A DNA stretch of 64,000 bases from JADGOV01 sp963814355 (GTDB lineage Bacteria > Actinomycetota > Actinomycetes > JADGOV01), in the NCBI GenBank assembly GCA_963814355.1, contig CAWFCZ010000018.1:558001-622000 (forward strand), written 5' to 3'. The position numbers were made by a program, and so were the translations under genes. Below the pieces are notes generated by a model. That model was given only the letters and a program-made list of their open reading frames with translations. It did not search any database and was not told the origin of the DNA. Below are positions 52,183-61,634 of this stretch, in pieces (the stretch's first letter is position 1; every line of letters begins with the position of its first letter).

Positions 52183-53540
52183 CTACTCGATCGCCGCCGC
52201 GGAGCGAGAGCGTTCGCGCAGGACGTGCTTCTGAATCTTGACCGTCGAGGTCTTCGGAATCTCAGTGAAGACCAGGGTCCGGGGAACCTTGAAGCCCGGC
52301 AACAGTCGCCGGCAGTGCTCGATCAACTCGGCCTCCGACAGAGACGCCCCGGGCTGCAGTTCCACATAGGCGCAGGGGTCTCGCCCCACGTCTCATCGGC
52401 CTGCCCGACGACCCCGGCAAAGGCGACCGCGGGCTGGCGGTACAGCGCCTCCTCGACCTCCACCGACGAGATGTTCTCGCCCCCGGAGATGATGACGTCC
52501 TTGGCCCGATCCTTGATCTTCACGTAACCGTCCGGTTCCCGTACAGCCAGGTCGCCGGAGTGGAACCAGCCGCCCGCGAACGCCTCCTCGGTGGCATCGG
52601 CGTTCTTGAAGTACCCCATCATCGTGATGTTGCCGCGGAAGACGATCTCACCGACCGTCTCGCCGTCCGCCGGCACCTCGTCGCCGGTGGCCGGGTCGAT
52701 GACGGTCATCGTGTCCTGGAGCAGGTAGCGGACGCCCTGGCGCCCGTTGTGTCGGGCGCGGGTCGGGCCGTCGAGCTCCGCCCACGAGGCATGTTTGGCG
52801 CAGACCGTGGCGGGCCCGTAAACCTCGGTCAGTCCGTAGACATGGGTAAGGTCGATGCCGAGCCGTTCGGCGCGCTCGAAGGTGCGCGCCGGAGGAGGCG
52901 CGGCCGCGATCATCGCGCGGACCTCGTGGTCGAGGGTCGCCAGCAGGTCCGGAGGAGCGTCGATGAGCAGGTTGTGGACGACGGGGGCACCGCAGTAGTG
53001 GGTGACGCGGTGCTTTGCGATCGGACTGTAGATCGCCGCCGCCTCCACGGCGCGGAGGCAGACGTTCGTACCGGCGTTCGCCGCCATCGTCCATGGGAAG
53101 CACCACCCGTTGCAGTGGTACATCGGCAGCGTCCACAAGTACACGCTGTGCCGCGGCATGTCCCAGGTGAGGATGTTCCCGACGGCGTTGAGGTGGGCGC
53201 CACGGTGGTGTACGACGACGCCCTTCGGGTCGCCCGTCGTACCGGAGGTGTAGTTCAGGGAGATCGGCTGCCACTCGTCGGCGGGCTGGTCCGGCGCGTA
53301 GCCGGGGTCCCCGGACGCGAGCAGCGACTCGTAGTCCCGCGTGCCGATGTGCTCGCCCGGCCCGGCGTACTCAGAGTCGTCGACGTCGAGTACGGTCGGG
53401 GCCGCTCCAGCGGAGCCACGGCCCTCGCGGCGAGGTCGCTGAAGGCGCGATCAACGAGCAGGACCTTCGCCTCGCAGTGTCTGAGGATGAACATGATGGC
53501 AGCGGCGTCGAGCCGGGTGTTGAGCGGCACGAGCCGGTGC
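52183..53540 (-). pseudogene. AMP-dependent acyl-CoA synthetase, 5' truncated with two frameshifts
   Basis: The order on the minus strand is: PLNTRLDAAAIMFILRHCEA (from 53530), a one-base slip near 53405, then LDVDDSEYAGPGEHIGTRDY, the AMP loop LNYTSGTTGDPKGVVVHHRG, VYGLTEVYGPATVC, GWFHSGDLAVREPDGYVKIK and DRAKDVIISGGENISSVEVE. A second slip near 52380 precedes the end AYVELQPGASLSEAELIEHC. The first 70-80 residues are missing at an abrupt junction near 53540 with an unrelated plus-strand fragment. With the hydratase it formed a fatty- or aromatic-acid activation pair. Confidence 0.8.
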
Positions 53541-54055
53541 GCAGCGACGTGCTCACCTTCACCGACGTCCTCGATGAGCCCCTGTACCAGCTGGTGCGCC
53601 AGCAGTTGCTCGCGCACGAGCTGGAAAAGGCCGGCGCGGAGGGCACCCAGCGGGTACGGGTCGTGCATGTCTCCCCGGCCGGCAACGACGCCTACCAGAC
53701 GTCGCTGGCGCGGAACCGTACTGGGAGCTCGGCCGCGACCGTCACCGACGTGTGGCAGCGGCTGCTGCGTGCGAGCGACCGGTTCGTCTCGGTCGACAGC
53801 TCGACGTTCTGGAATCCGGAGGTGACCTCGCGCGAGTACCTGTCTCGGTACGCCGACGTTGTGATCCGGTGTTTGCAGGACTTCTTGGACGCGTTCGGCG
53901 TCACCGACACGTTCGCGCTCGAGGACGCGCTGGACGTGGAAGGTGACGTGCAGCTGTTCGATGAGGGCTTCGATGTGCTCGCCGGGTGCGAGGGCATCGG
54001 CCTGTCGTATCCGTTCACGCTGGCCGAGGTGCTTGACGTGACCGGCGACCTGTGA
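53540..54055 (+). pseudogene. 3' fragment of a PGN_0703-like putative restriction endonuclease
   Basis: About 171 codons read VLTFTDVLDEPLYQLVRQQL, LAHELEKAGAEGTQRVRVVH and VSPAGNDAYQTSLARNRTGS, then WQRLLRASDRFVSVDSSTFW and VTSREYLSRYADV. This resembles, from memory, the C-terminal half of large PGN_0703-type nuclease proteins. The N-terminal catalytic half is absent, replaced at 53540 by the broken acyl-CoA ligase on the other strand. The frame extends left to 53477 only as antisense of that gene. Confidence 0.45.
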
Positions 54056-54596
54056 GGGACATCCGTCGTGCGCGACATCACCGCCAGGACGCGGCGCCAT
54101 GGTCACCGCGGCGACCCGCAGTTGCGCTCCGGCAGTGGCGCCAACGGCGCCGTCCACGGCGCCGCGGCGCGGAGCTGGAACGGGCGCCGCGCCGGCTCGC
54201 GGCTTGCCCGCCGGGCTCCGTGGTCGCCACCCGGCATTCGACCTAGGCCCCGGTCCGCTGCGTGATCGGTGCGGCCGGCCCCGCTGCACCGGTGCTGCTA
54301 CCTACCCTGGACCCTCATCGCGACCCACCACGCGGCGATCGTCCGCTCGGACGAGGCCGGCGCCGGGTCGGTCGCACTCCCGTCGATCTTCATCGGCATC
54401 TACCGGCTACACCGCCGCTCGCGCCGCCGCCCGTCGACGCAGAAGCGGTGCGGGACCGCCGCGACCGGCGTCGCCACGGTGCTGCTGGGTCGCCTTCAGT
54501 GACGGCAGGCCGAGATGTGGGATGACGCGTTGTTCGGCGGCTGACGCCGTCGCCGCCGTAGGCTGCGCCGGATGCTGAGCCACATGCAGTTGTGCG
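54056..54596. other. Degenerate region, no gene supported
   Basis: About 540 bp between two nuclease-like fragments. Three overlapping plus-strand frames of 77-160 codons show biased composition but no motif. One, near 54300-54500, contains a short hydrophobic run (SVALPSIFIGIYRL). No call is made. Confidence 0.35.
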
Positions 54597-55849
54597 GTGC
54601 GCTCCAGACGTGGGGGCGCCCGCGAGGTCGACGACCGCGGCGACTGGGTGAACTCGGTGTCCAGCCGTGTGATCCGGTGTGAGTTCGAAGGTCGGCGAGC
54701 GGTTGCCGTCGCCGCGGATGCCGACTCCACGACGCAGATCGGTGCGCTGCTCGACCTGCTGGATCTGCACCTGACCGGAAACGGCCGCTACTGCGGTGCC
54801 TATGTCGCTGACGACGAGGTCGCGCTGCTGATCACGCAGAGCCCGTCACGGCCGGTGTCAATCGAGGTCACCGACGCGGTCGCGACGCTGATCGCGGCGA
54901 TGCGCGGCGGCCCACGAGTGCTGACGTACATCGTCCGTGACGCTGCTGGTCCGGACCTCTACGACCACGATGCGCCTGACTTCAGCACCGACGCGTACTA
55001 CCGCAGTTACGCCGGACTGCTCGCAGCGGTCGCCCCGGACCCACCCGATCTGCTGCGACGCGTCCACGAGGCAGCTGGTTCGCCGGAGGAGCTGCGCGCA
55101 TACCCGATGCTGGGCGAACCCGTGGTGGTCGCTGCGGCTCGAAGGCCTCGAGCTCGGTCAGATCCGCCCGGGTCGGGGCTGCGTGGACGTGGGGAAGGTC
55201 GGCAAGACCGGCCACAACAGCGCGGCGCGCAACGCTTGGGTCGCCGCGGCCGGCACCGACCAACGGATAGCCTACGACGGTGGCGACGACGCCGTTCGAC
55301 GGGCGGCGTCGGCGATCCGGGCGTTCGCGGCGACGTGGCTGCCGAATGCGGACAGCGCCGCGGGCAGGCCGAAGCATAACGAGCACGCTCTGGAGTCGCG
55401 CATCCTGCGCGGCAAGGCGCCGGTGACGACGAGTACCCGGGACGAGGCTCGACCTCATCCGCGGCGAGGACGGGATCGTCAACTGGGGTAGCCAGTTCCC
55501 GACACGGTGGGGACGCGTCACTACCAACGCCGCTCGCTACCTCGACGCGCTGCTGTGTGACGGTCGCATCCCGTGGGCGATCGAGATGAAAGTGGAAGGC
55601 AGCGGCGGTGTCGGCCAGTACGACCGGCATGCGCTCGGGCAGGCCGTGCTGTACCGGCAGTTCATCCGCCAAGCTAGGGCGCTGCACTTCTGGTTCGACG
55701 ATCAGGGCCTCGACGCGACAGGGTGTAAGGCGGCGGTGGTAGTTCCCGATCTCGCGCAGCGTTCGTGGGCCCAGCGGCTGAGCAGACTATGCACGTTTTT
55801 CGACGTGGACTTCATCGAGGTGCCTGCGATCCACGCGAACGTACGGTGA
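54597..55849 (+). pseudogene. Large protein of unknown family with PD-(D/E)XK-like C-terminus, two frameshifts
   Basis: Three consecutive frames join into one protein of about 415 residues. The first covers WVNSVSSRVIRCEFEGRRAV through AYPMLGEPVVVAA. A shift near 55132 leads to LRLEGLELGQIRPGRGCVDV and KVGKTGHNSAARNAWVAAAG. A second shift near 55445 leads to RLDLIRGEDGIVNWGSQFPT, RYLDALLCDGRIPWAIEMKV and GQYDRHALGQAVLYRQFIRQ, ending at 55849. The IP-W-A-I-E-M-K strand with downstream helix looks like a PD-(D/E)XK nuclease core. The family was not recognised. It lies just after a restriction-like fragment, hinting at a decayed defence locus. Confidence 0.5.
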
Positions 55850-56033
55850 GAAACGGTGGTCCACACCCATTCGAACGTCGCGCCGAGCACCACCTTGCGT
55901 CGGACGCGCACGACAACGGAGTCATGACGCCGCCGGTAGTGGCCGCCCCGTGGACGGGGCTGTCGGATGCGGGCGTCTCCGTGCGGCGCCAGTGCACCGC
56001 CCCTACGCCTGCAGCGGTGAGGGCCGCTGCTAG

Positions 56034-56672
56034 CTAGTAGGCGATGCTGATGTGCTCGCGGTGGTGGGCTGGCGTCTCGATCTCGTCGACGACCGCGATC
56101 GCGAAGTCCGCGCCCGAGATGTTCGAGCCGCCGTCGCCATCGAAGAGCGCCACTTCGCCGCCGATCCGGTAGGTGCCGGTCCGTTCCCCCGGTGCCCAGG
56201 CGCCGTAGGCCCCGGCCGGGCTGACGAAGACCCAGTCGAGTTCCCCGGGCGCGCTGTTGAAGAGCAGGACGCGAGTCGCCTCGCCCTCCAGCGCCTCCTC
56301 GCGGTACTGCTCCGCGACCTCACCCTCGACGAAGCGCGGCGCGCCGGCGACGGGCCGGAGCGAGCTGAAGCCGCCGATCTGCACGTAGCGGGCGCCGGCT
56401 CCGGCAGAGAGCCGTGCCAGCTCGCCGTAGACCTCGACCAGGCGGCCGGCCATGTCGCCGCGCGGGGAGAGCGTCGCGACCACCGCATCAGCACCGGGAA
56501 CGACCCGCCGCGCCAGGTGCTCCGCCGCGCCCACCTCGTACCGCACGCCCTCGATGCGGGCCTGCGGCTCGGACCGGCTCACCGAAACGACCTGATGGCC
56601 GCGAGACGCCGCCTCGCGGACGATGTTCGCCCCGGTGTAACCAGTTCCTCCGAAGACCACGATGTTCGCCAT
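56034..56672 (-). CDS. NAD(P)H-binding protein (atypical SDR, YwnB/NmrA-like)
   Basis: A 212-residue Rossmann protein. The cofactor loop is ANIVVFGGTGYTGANIVREA, with VVSVSRSEPQ as the second strand. The later stretches are ADAVVATLSPRGDMAGRLVE, YVQIGGFSSLRPVAGAPRF and LDWVFVSPAGAYG. It ends DFAIAVVDEIETPAHHREHI, typical of the NAD(P)H-binding (PF13460) family. It is complete, with an ATG start at 56672. It is isolated among damaged genes. The substrate is unknown. Confidence 0.83.
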   Translation of the reverse strand: MANIVVFGGTGYTGANIVREAASRGHQVVSVSRSEPQARIEGVRYEVGAAEHLARRVVPGADAVVATLSPRGDMAGRLVEVYGELARLSAGAGARYVQIGGFSSLRPVAGAPRFVEGEVAEQYREEALEGEATRVLLFNSAPGELDWVFVSPAGAYGAWAPGERTGTYRIGGEVALFDGDGGSNISGADFAIAVVDEIETPAHHREHISIAY

Positions 56673-56801
56673 GTGCCTCGCTCCGTTGCGCTACTCATTG
56701 GGTGGTTGTCCGGTCAAGCAGCGGCGCAAGCTGGACATTCCCCAGGCCGCCCGGCTCCTGCGCACCACGAGCGCGCGCCGCCTCCACGCCGACAATCCTG
56801 A

Positions 56802-57037
56802 GCCCGGTTCGACGAGCTGGCCGATGACCTCGACCGGACACAGCCCAGAGCGAGAACACCGAGGACCTGACCCACATCGCAGCCACCTCGGCGACCGGCC
56901 GCGCGGTCCACGACCGGCTCCGCCAGGCCGTGGACCTCGCTCGAGCAAGAGGCCGGTCCTGGAACCAGATCATCATTGCCCCCGGTGTCTCCCGACAAAC
57001 GGCCCGACAGCGGTTCACCGCCAAGACCTCCGCCTGA
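56802..57037 (+). pseudogene. Small HTH protein gene, 5' truncated and frameshifted
   Basis: The first part reads FDELADDLDRTQPRARTP. After a one-base slip near 56860 the next frame gives EDLTHIAATSATGRAVHDRL, RQAVDLARARGRSWNQIIIA and PGVSRQTARQRFTAKTSA. The last part is a helix-turn-helix of a small actinobacterial family often found near mobile elements. An in-frame stop at 56799 removes the start. Confidence 0.5.
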
Positions 57038-57664
57038 GAGCGCCAACCCTCGCGAACCTCTTGTCGCACGTCGCGCGCTTCTGCCTCGCCAGCCGCCCGA
57101 GACCGGCCATAAGCGCTGCTCCTGCTCGGAGGCGCGTTGTGCCCGGCGGGTGCACCGAACGCAGCGACCAGATCCCGCCACCGGCTGACCGGCCCGCTGG
57201 GGGTCCCGGCTGGAGTCGGCGGCGTCCCGTTCGGCTCGGGCGTTCCTTGGTAGTCGGCCGGGACGCCGGGGCCGACCGCGGCCTCGAACGCTCGTGAGTC
57301 GGTGAACTGTCCGCCGTGGGTGGGCCACGACAGGTCGGGGTGGTCGGCGCCAACTGCCGGCGGGCGCGCGGTGGCCGGACCGTATCGCCGATGTTGGGGC
57401 AGCGTCTGGGGCTTCTCCGAGCGGCCGAGCCGGCCGCCACGGCACACCTGGTAGTCGACGGCGAACGTGGAGGCGCCGTCGGGGTGAGCGGCGCGCTGGC
57501 GTCTGCCGATGCGTTCGGCGAGTGGAGTCCTGCCACGGCATGGGTAGGCGGGGAGCCACGGGCCGGCCGCCGCGGTCTGCCGGTCCACCCTGGGGCTCGG
57601 CGGCCAGGGCAGCCGGGGATAGCGTCGGGACGGTTCGGGTGCTGGCGAGGGAGGCCGGAACGCG
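57038..57664. other. Degenerate region with a minus-strand fragment
   Basis: About 630 bp before the SRAP gene. Apart from the acetyltransferase-like remnant at 57238-57460 nothing was recognised. The right end holds the SRAP ribosome-binding site (GGGAGG). Confidence 0.4.
57238..57460 (-). pseudogene. Remnant resembling a mobile-element-linked acetyltransferase-like protein
   Basis: About 75 codons read VDYQVCRGGRLGRSEKPQTL, PQHRRYGPATARPPAVGADH and PDLSWPTHGGQFTDSRAFEA. The HRRYGPATA stretch resembles a degraded GNAT motif A, and the end resembles a short family I recall from actinobacterial integrative elements. There is no start, and several expected residues are altered. The match is from memory and weak. 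Confidence 0.3.
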
Positions 57665-58465
57665 ATGTGTGGCCGGTATGTGTCGGTGGCTGACCGGGCG
57701 GACCTGCTGAAGGTTTACCGGGCCACCGGTCCAGGGGACGGCAAGCAGTTGGCGCCGTCGTGGAACGTGGCGCCGACGAGCAAGGTCTATGCCGTCGTCG
57801 AACGCCAGCCGCAGGCCGGGGCCGGGGTCGTGCGGGAGGTACGCGCGGTGCGGTGGGGTCTGGTGCCGGCCTGGTGGAAACCGGGCATCGACCCGAAGAC
57901 CAACAAACCGAAGGTCATGCCGTCGCTGCACAACGCTCGGGCCGACCGGGTCGCCACCGCGCCGTCGTGGCGGGGCCCGCTGGCCAGGCGCCGGGCGGTT
58001 CTTCCGGCCGCCGGCTACTACGAGTGGCTGCCGGGCGAGGACGCCGACGGGAAGCGGTTCAAGCAGCCGTATTACATCCATCCGGCCGACGGGCTGCTGT
58101 CGTTCGCCGGGCTGTACGAGCTGTGGCCGGACCCGGCGAAGGAGGAGAACGACCCGGACCGGTGGCTGTGGTCGGCGGCGATCATCACACACCATGCCAC
58201 CTGGCTGGCCGGGGTGATGAACGACCGCACCCCGGTGATCCTGCCCGCGGACCGGATCGACGGCTGGCTGGACCCGACGCTGACCGACAAGGCCGCGGTC
58301 CAGGAGCTGATCGGCGGGATCGCGCACGAGCCGCTGCAGGTGCGGGCGGTCTCCACTGCGGTCAATACGACCGGCCGCGGTGGTTCCCGTGGACCGGAAC
58401 TGATCGAGCCGATCGACGACCACGGCGACCAGCCCCTGCAGCTGGTCCCCGCCTTAACGGGCTAG
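57665..58465 (+). CDS. SRAP-domain protein (YedK/HMCES family)
   Basis: A 266-residue SOS response-associated peptidase-fold protein, a family that crosslinks to abasic sites in single-stranded DNA through Cys2. Visible are MCGRYVSVADRADLL, WNVAPTSKVYAV, VRWGLVPAWWKPG, LHNARADRVATAPSWRG and AAGYYEWLPGED. The last supplies the active-site Glu. Where family members usually have H-D-R-M-P, this reads MNDRTPVIL, so the active-site His may be replaced by Asn. The ribosome-binding site is GGGAGG. It converges on dinB, another SOS-type gene, with a few bases of overlap. Confidence 0.88.
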   Translation: MCGRYVSVADRADLLKVYRATGPGDGKQLAPSWNVAPTSKVYAVVERQPQAGAGVVREVRAVRWGLVPAWWKPGIDPKTNKPKVMPSLHNARADRVATAPSWRGPLARRRAVLPAAGYYEWLPGEDADGKRFKQPYYIHPADGLLSFAGLYELWPDPAKEENDPDRWLWSAAIITHHATWLAGVMNDRTPVILPADRIDGWLDPTLTDKAAVQELIGGIAHEPLQVRAVSTAVNTTGRGGSRGPELIEPIDDHGDQPLQLVPALTG

Positions 58466-59500
58466 CCCGGCTCGGGCATCGTCATCTCGACGCGCAGCCC
58501 CAGCAGCCGGATCGGTCGTCCCGCCTGGCGTTTGGCGAGCAGGGCCAGGGTCTCGGCGAGGATGACCGTGAGCGTCGGTGGTCGGCTCCGGCAGGGTGCG
58601 GCTGAAGGTCTTGGTGAAGAACGGTGCGTACCGGATTTTGGCGGTGAGCCGGACGGCGGGGCGGCCCTCGCGCGCGACATCCGCCAGCACCTCGCCGACG
58701 AGCTGACCGATCGCCTCCTCGACCTGCTCGGGTTCGGTGAGGTCCCGCTGGAAGGTGCGCTCCCGGCTGTGCCCGCGCGCCACCCAGGGCGTGTCGTCGA
58801 CGACGGCCGAGCCGTGGCCACGACCGAGGGCGGCGTACCAGGAACCCATCTGCGGGCCGAACTCTGCGACCGGGATGGCGAGGTCGGCGTCGGCTAGTTC
58901 GGCCACCGTGCCGATGCCGTGCTTGGCCAGCCGCGCCGAGATCCTCGGCCCCACGCCCCACAACTCGATCGTCGGGCGGTGGCCCATCACCTCAAACCAG
59001 TTGGCCGCCGTCAACCGGAACACCCCGCGGGGTTTGCCGAACCGGGTGGCGATCTTCGCTCGGATCTTGTTGTCGCCGATCCCCACCGAGCAGTGCAGCC
59101 GGGTGGCCGCCAGCACCTCGGTCTGCACCCGGCGGGCGACCGCCTCCGGGTCGCCGGTCTGCACGCCGAGGAACGCCTCGTCCCAACCCAGGACCTCCAC
59201 GACGGCGCCGTCCATGCCCCGCAGCACCCCCATGACCTGCGCCGAGGCCGCCTCGTACGCCCCAGCGTCGACCGGCAGGATGACCGCGCTCGGCGCCTTG
59301 CGCGCCGCCAGCCGCAACGACATGCCCGACCCGACGCCGAACACGCGTGCCTCGTAGGAGGCCGTCGAGACGACCGCGCGTTCCCTCGGGTCGCCGCGAC
59401 CGCCGACGATCAACGGCACGCCGGCCAGCTCCGGACGACGCAGCACCTCGACCGCCGCGATGAACTGGTCGAGGTCAACATGCAGCACCCAGGGGCGCAC
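58462..59500 (-). pseudogene. dinB: DNA polymerase IV (DinB-like), frameshift near the C-terminus
   Basis: A Y-family polymerase: VLHVDLDQFIAAVEVLRRPE with catalytic Asp, VVSTASYEARVFGVGSGMSL, LGWDEAFLGVQTGD with the acidic pair altered to DE, GIGDNKIRAKIATRFGKPRG and the HhH region LWGVGPRISARLAKHGI. Near 58577 the frame slips. The little-finger end (VILAETLALLAKRQAGRPIR, then LLGLRVEM) lies in the other frame, ending at 58462. Unshifted, the product ends at 58454 with about 40 wrong residues. The catalytic core is intact, so partial activity or a read error are both possible. The start is GTG 59500. Confidence 0.78.
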
Positions 59501-59968
59501 GCCGTCCACCTTCCCCAGTCTGACCCCGATCGGGCACCCGGTGACTGGTCGACCGGGTCGTCGACCAACCCGCCATCGGACACGCCACCTGGTAGACGAG
59601 GGCCCCGCCGGCCAGCTGCAGCTGACGAGCGACCGCGCTGCGCGGCTGATCCGCCGACCAGCACGTCGAGGTGGCCGACCTGCTCGCGTCGGACGGCGCT
59701 CCTGCACGGACATCAGTTCGATCTTGAGTTGCTCGTTGAGTGGTTCAGTCGCGGTCGCCAGAAGCAAGATCAGGGCGACCCGCGCCGCCAAGAAGCCCAA
59801 GGCGGACAAGAACATCAAGATCAGCGAGCAGGCGGCGGCGGGCAGCGGGGGTCAGCGCGAGCACGGCGAAGAGCCACAGCAGCGGCAGCGCCCCCCGCGT
59901 CCTCACCGCCGGGCCTGAGTGCGCAACAACCTGCCGCCGTAGATGGCTCTCGGTGCGGCGGCGCTACG
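59501..59968. other. Region upstream of dinB, no gene supported
   Basis: About 470 bp between the dinB start and the Fic stop. A minus-strand frame holds a hydrophobic run (MMFLSALGFLAARVALILLL) continuous with dinB upstream. It has no ribosome-binding site or family resemblance, and neither does a plus-strand Lys-rich frame. Confidence 0.4.
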
Positions 59969-61180
59969 TCAGCTGCTTTCCTTCGGCTGCGTCTCGGTCG
60001 CCGTCTCACGCTCTACCTCGTACGCCGTTGGCGCGTCGATCACCGACCAAATCGCGTCGGCAACCCAGTACGTTCGCCCGCCTCGCCCCCAGGCGCCGAC
60101 CTCTCGCAACCAGCCGCGGGCCACCGCGTCGCGGATCAGGTTTCGCGCACCCTGATTCGTCACGTCGAGCGCACGCTCCACCCGAACTACCGTGACGAAC
60201 GGATTGGAGAAGAGCAGGTCGACCACTCCGCCGATCCTCGAGCGTGCCGTCGCGACCTCGGCGCGGTATGCCTCGCGGATCTCCACGAGCTGTGCCGCAC
60301 GAGCGACAGCGTCGTCGGCTTGACTGGCCACCGCCTGCAAGAAGAAGACCAGCCAGCCCCTTATGTCACCGTCTTCGCGGACGGCCTGAAGCCGGTCGTA
60401 GTACTCGCGGCGGTGCGTCTCGAGGTACCCGGACAGATAGAGCAGCGGGGAGGAGAGGCGGTTCTCCTTCATCAGCAGCAGCCCGATGAGCAGCCGGCCT
60501 ATGCGGCCGTTGCCGTCGAGGAACGGGTGGATCGTCTCGAATTGGTAGTGCATCAGCGCGCAGCGGAGGAGGGTCGGCATCCGCATGTCCTCGTGAAGGA
60601 AGTGCTCCCAGTCGGACAGCAATTCGCCCAGGTGCTCGGGCAGCGGCGGGACGTACATGGCGGTCTCGGGTGTCGCCCGTCCGCCGCCGACCCAGACGGG
60701 CGTGCGGCGGATCTCGCCCGGCAGCTTCTCCTCGCCCCGGACGCCCTGCATGAGGACCCGGTGCGCTTCGCACACCAGTCGCGTGCTCAGCGGTAGCCGG
60801 TTCGCGGCGTCGACCGCATAGTGAGTAGCTGAGATGTACCGTTCGACCTCGGCGACATTCTCGTCGCGGATCTTGCCTCCGGACGCCTCAGCTTGCAGGA
60901 CGTCCGACAGGGACGCCTCAGTCCCCTCGATGCGGCTGCTCGCTAGTGCCTCGCGGGTGAGGTAAGGGCCAACGAGGAGCTGTGGGTCGCGGATCAGCCG
61001 GCCGAGGCCCTGGAGGTGACCGAGGGCGGCGTCTGCCTGGGACAGGGCATAGACGGTTTCGTTGTCCAACTCGATGCTCCGAGGCATCGTGGCGGGCAGG
61101 AAGTACCAGAAGGCCCACCTGTCGCCGGCGCGCCGCTTCGGCTCGCCGAACTCGTTGCTGGTGAACTGCTCCGGCCTCAT
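59969..61180 (-). CDS. Fic-family AMPylase, class II (N-terminal inhibitory helix)
   Basis: A 403-residue Fic protein. The N-terminal inhibitory motif ASSRIEGTEASLSDVL is the S/T-x-x-x-E-G/N type. The active loop is TIHPFLDGNGRIGRLLIGLL, a complete HxFx(D/E)GNGRxxR. The flap region is MYVPPLPEHLGELL. Residues 320-390 form a winged helix (VVRVERALDVTNQGARNLIR, DAVARGWLREVG). Such enzymes move AMP from ATP to protein hydroxyls and are held off by the inhibitory Glu. ATG 61180 follows a TAAGAT box by seven bases, suggesting a leaderless message. The target is unknown. Confidence 0.9.
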   Translation of the reverse strand: MRPEQFTSNEFGEPKRRAGDRWAFWYFLPATMPRSIELDNETVYALSQADAALGHLQGLGRLIRDPQLLVGPYLTREALASSRIEGTEASLSDVLQAEASGGKIRDENVAEVERYISATHYAVDAANRLPLSTRLVCEAHRVLMQGVRGEEKLPGEIRRTPVWVGGGRATPETAMYVPPLPEHLGELLSDWEHFLHEDMRMPTLLRCALMHYQFETIHPFLDGNGRIGRLLIGLLLMKENRLSSPLLYLSGYLETHRREYYDRLQAVREDGDIRGWLVFFLQAVASQADDAVARAAQLVEIREAYRAEVATARSRIGGVVDLLFSNPFVTVVRVERALDVTNQGARNLIRDAVARGWLREVGAWGRGGRTYWVADAIWSVIDAPTAYEVERETATETQPKESS

Positions 61181-61439
61181 GTGCGTGATCTTACAACTGG
61201 TTGGCCGTTTACTTGGAAGTTGGACGCGTCTTCGCAAGTCGTCTTGGACAGTCCTGTGGATACTCCAAAGGACGCCGGTTCCCCCTTGGGAGATCATCTC
61301 GACGCTCCAACTCCGGCGTCACGGGCGCTGCGGGGTCGGACAGGCGAGTGAACCATAGGCGTTACGAAACGCCCACATTCGGATCACAGGTTAGATGCAT
61401 GACCTCTAAAATGCGCGAGGCCGGCCTCCAGCTTGAGTG

Positions 61440-61634
61440 CTACGGGCCGACTACGGTCGGCTCCTCGGTCCCATGCGGGAGTCTGGCATTCGCTATGGCC
61501 TGAAGCACGGGGTCGACCGGCTCTCCTCGGGCTTCCGCGCGCTCGACCTTGAGCTTCGCCGCAGCGACCTCGGCCGCGGATACTCGCATGCGCGCGTGAC
61601 GTGCGGACAGTCCAGGGACGCGATCATCGACCAT
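61440..61634 (-). CDS. Small protein of unknown function, 64 residues
   Basis: ATG 61634 shares its A with the stop of the upstream gene (TGATG), so it is translationally coupled. The product is a charged helix: VDDRVPGLSARHARMRVSAA, then EVAAAKLKVERAEARGEPVD and DPVLQAIANARLP. It has no membrane segment. The family was not recognised. Confidence 0.5.
   Translation of the reverse strand: MVDDRVPGLSARHARMRVSAAEVAAAKLKVERAEARGEPVDPVLQAIANARLPHGTEEPTVVGP

Noticed and set aside
56714..58423. 569-codon minus-strand frame
   Set aside because: It runs antisense to the SRAP gene, whose motifs are clear, and otherwise covers debris.
58919..60796. 625-codon plus-strand frame
   Set aside because: It is antisense to dinB and Fic, with Arg/Gln/Asp-rich composition and no family features.
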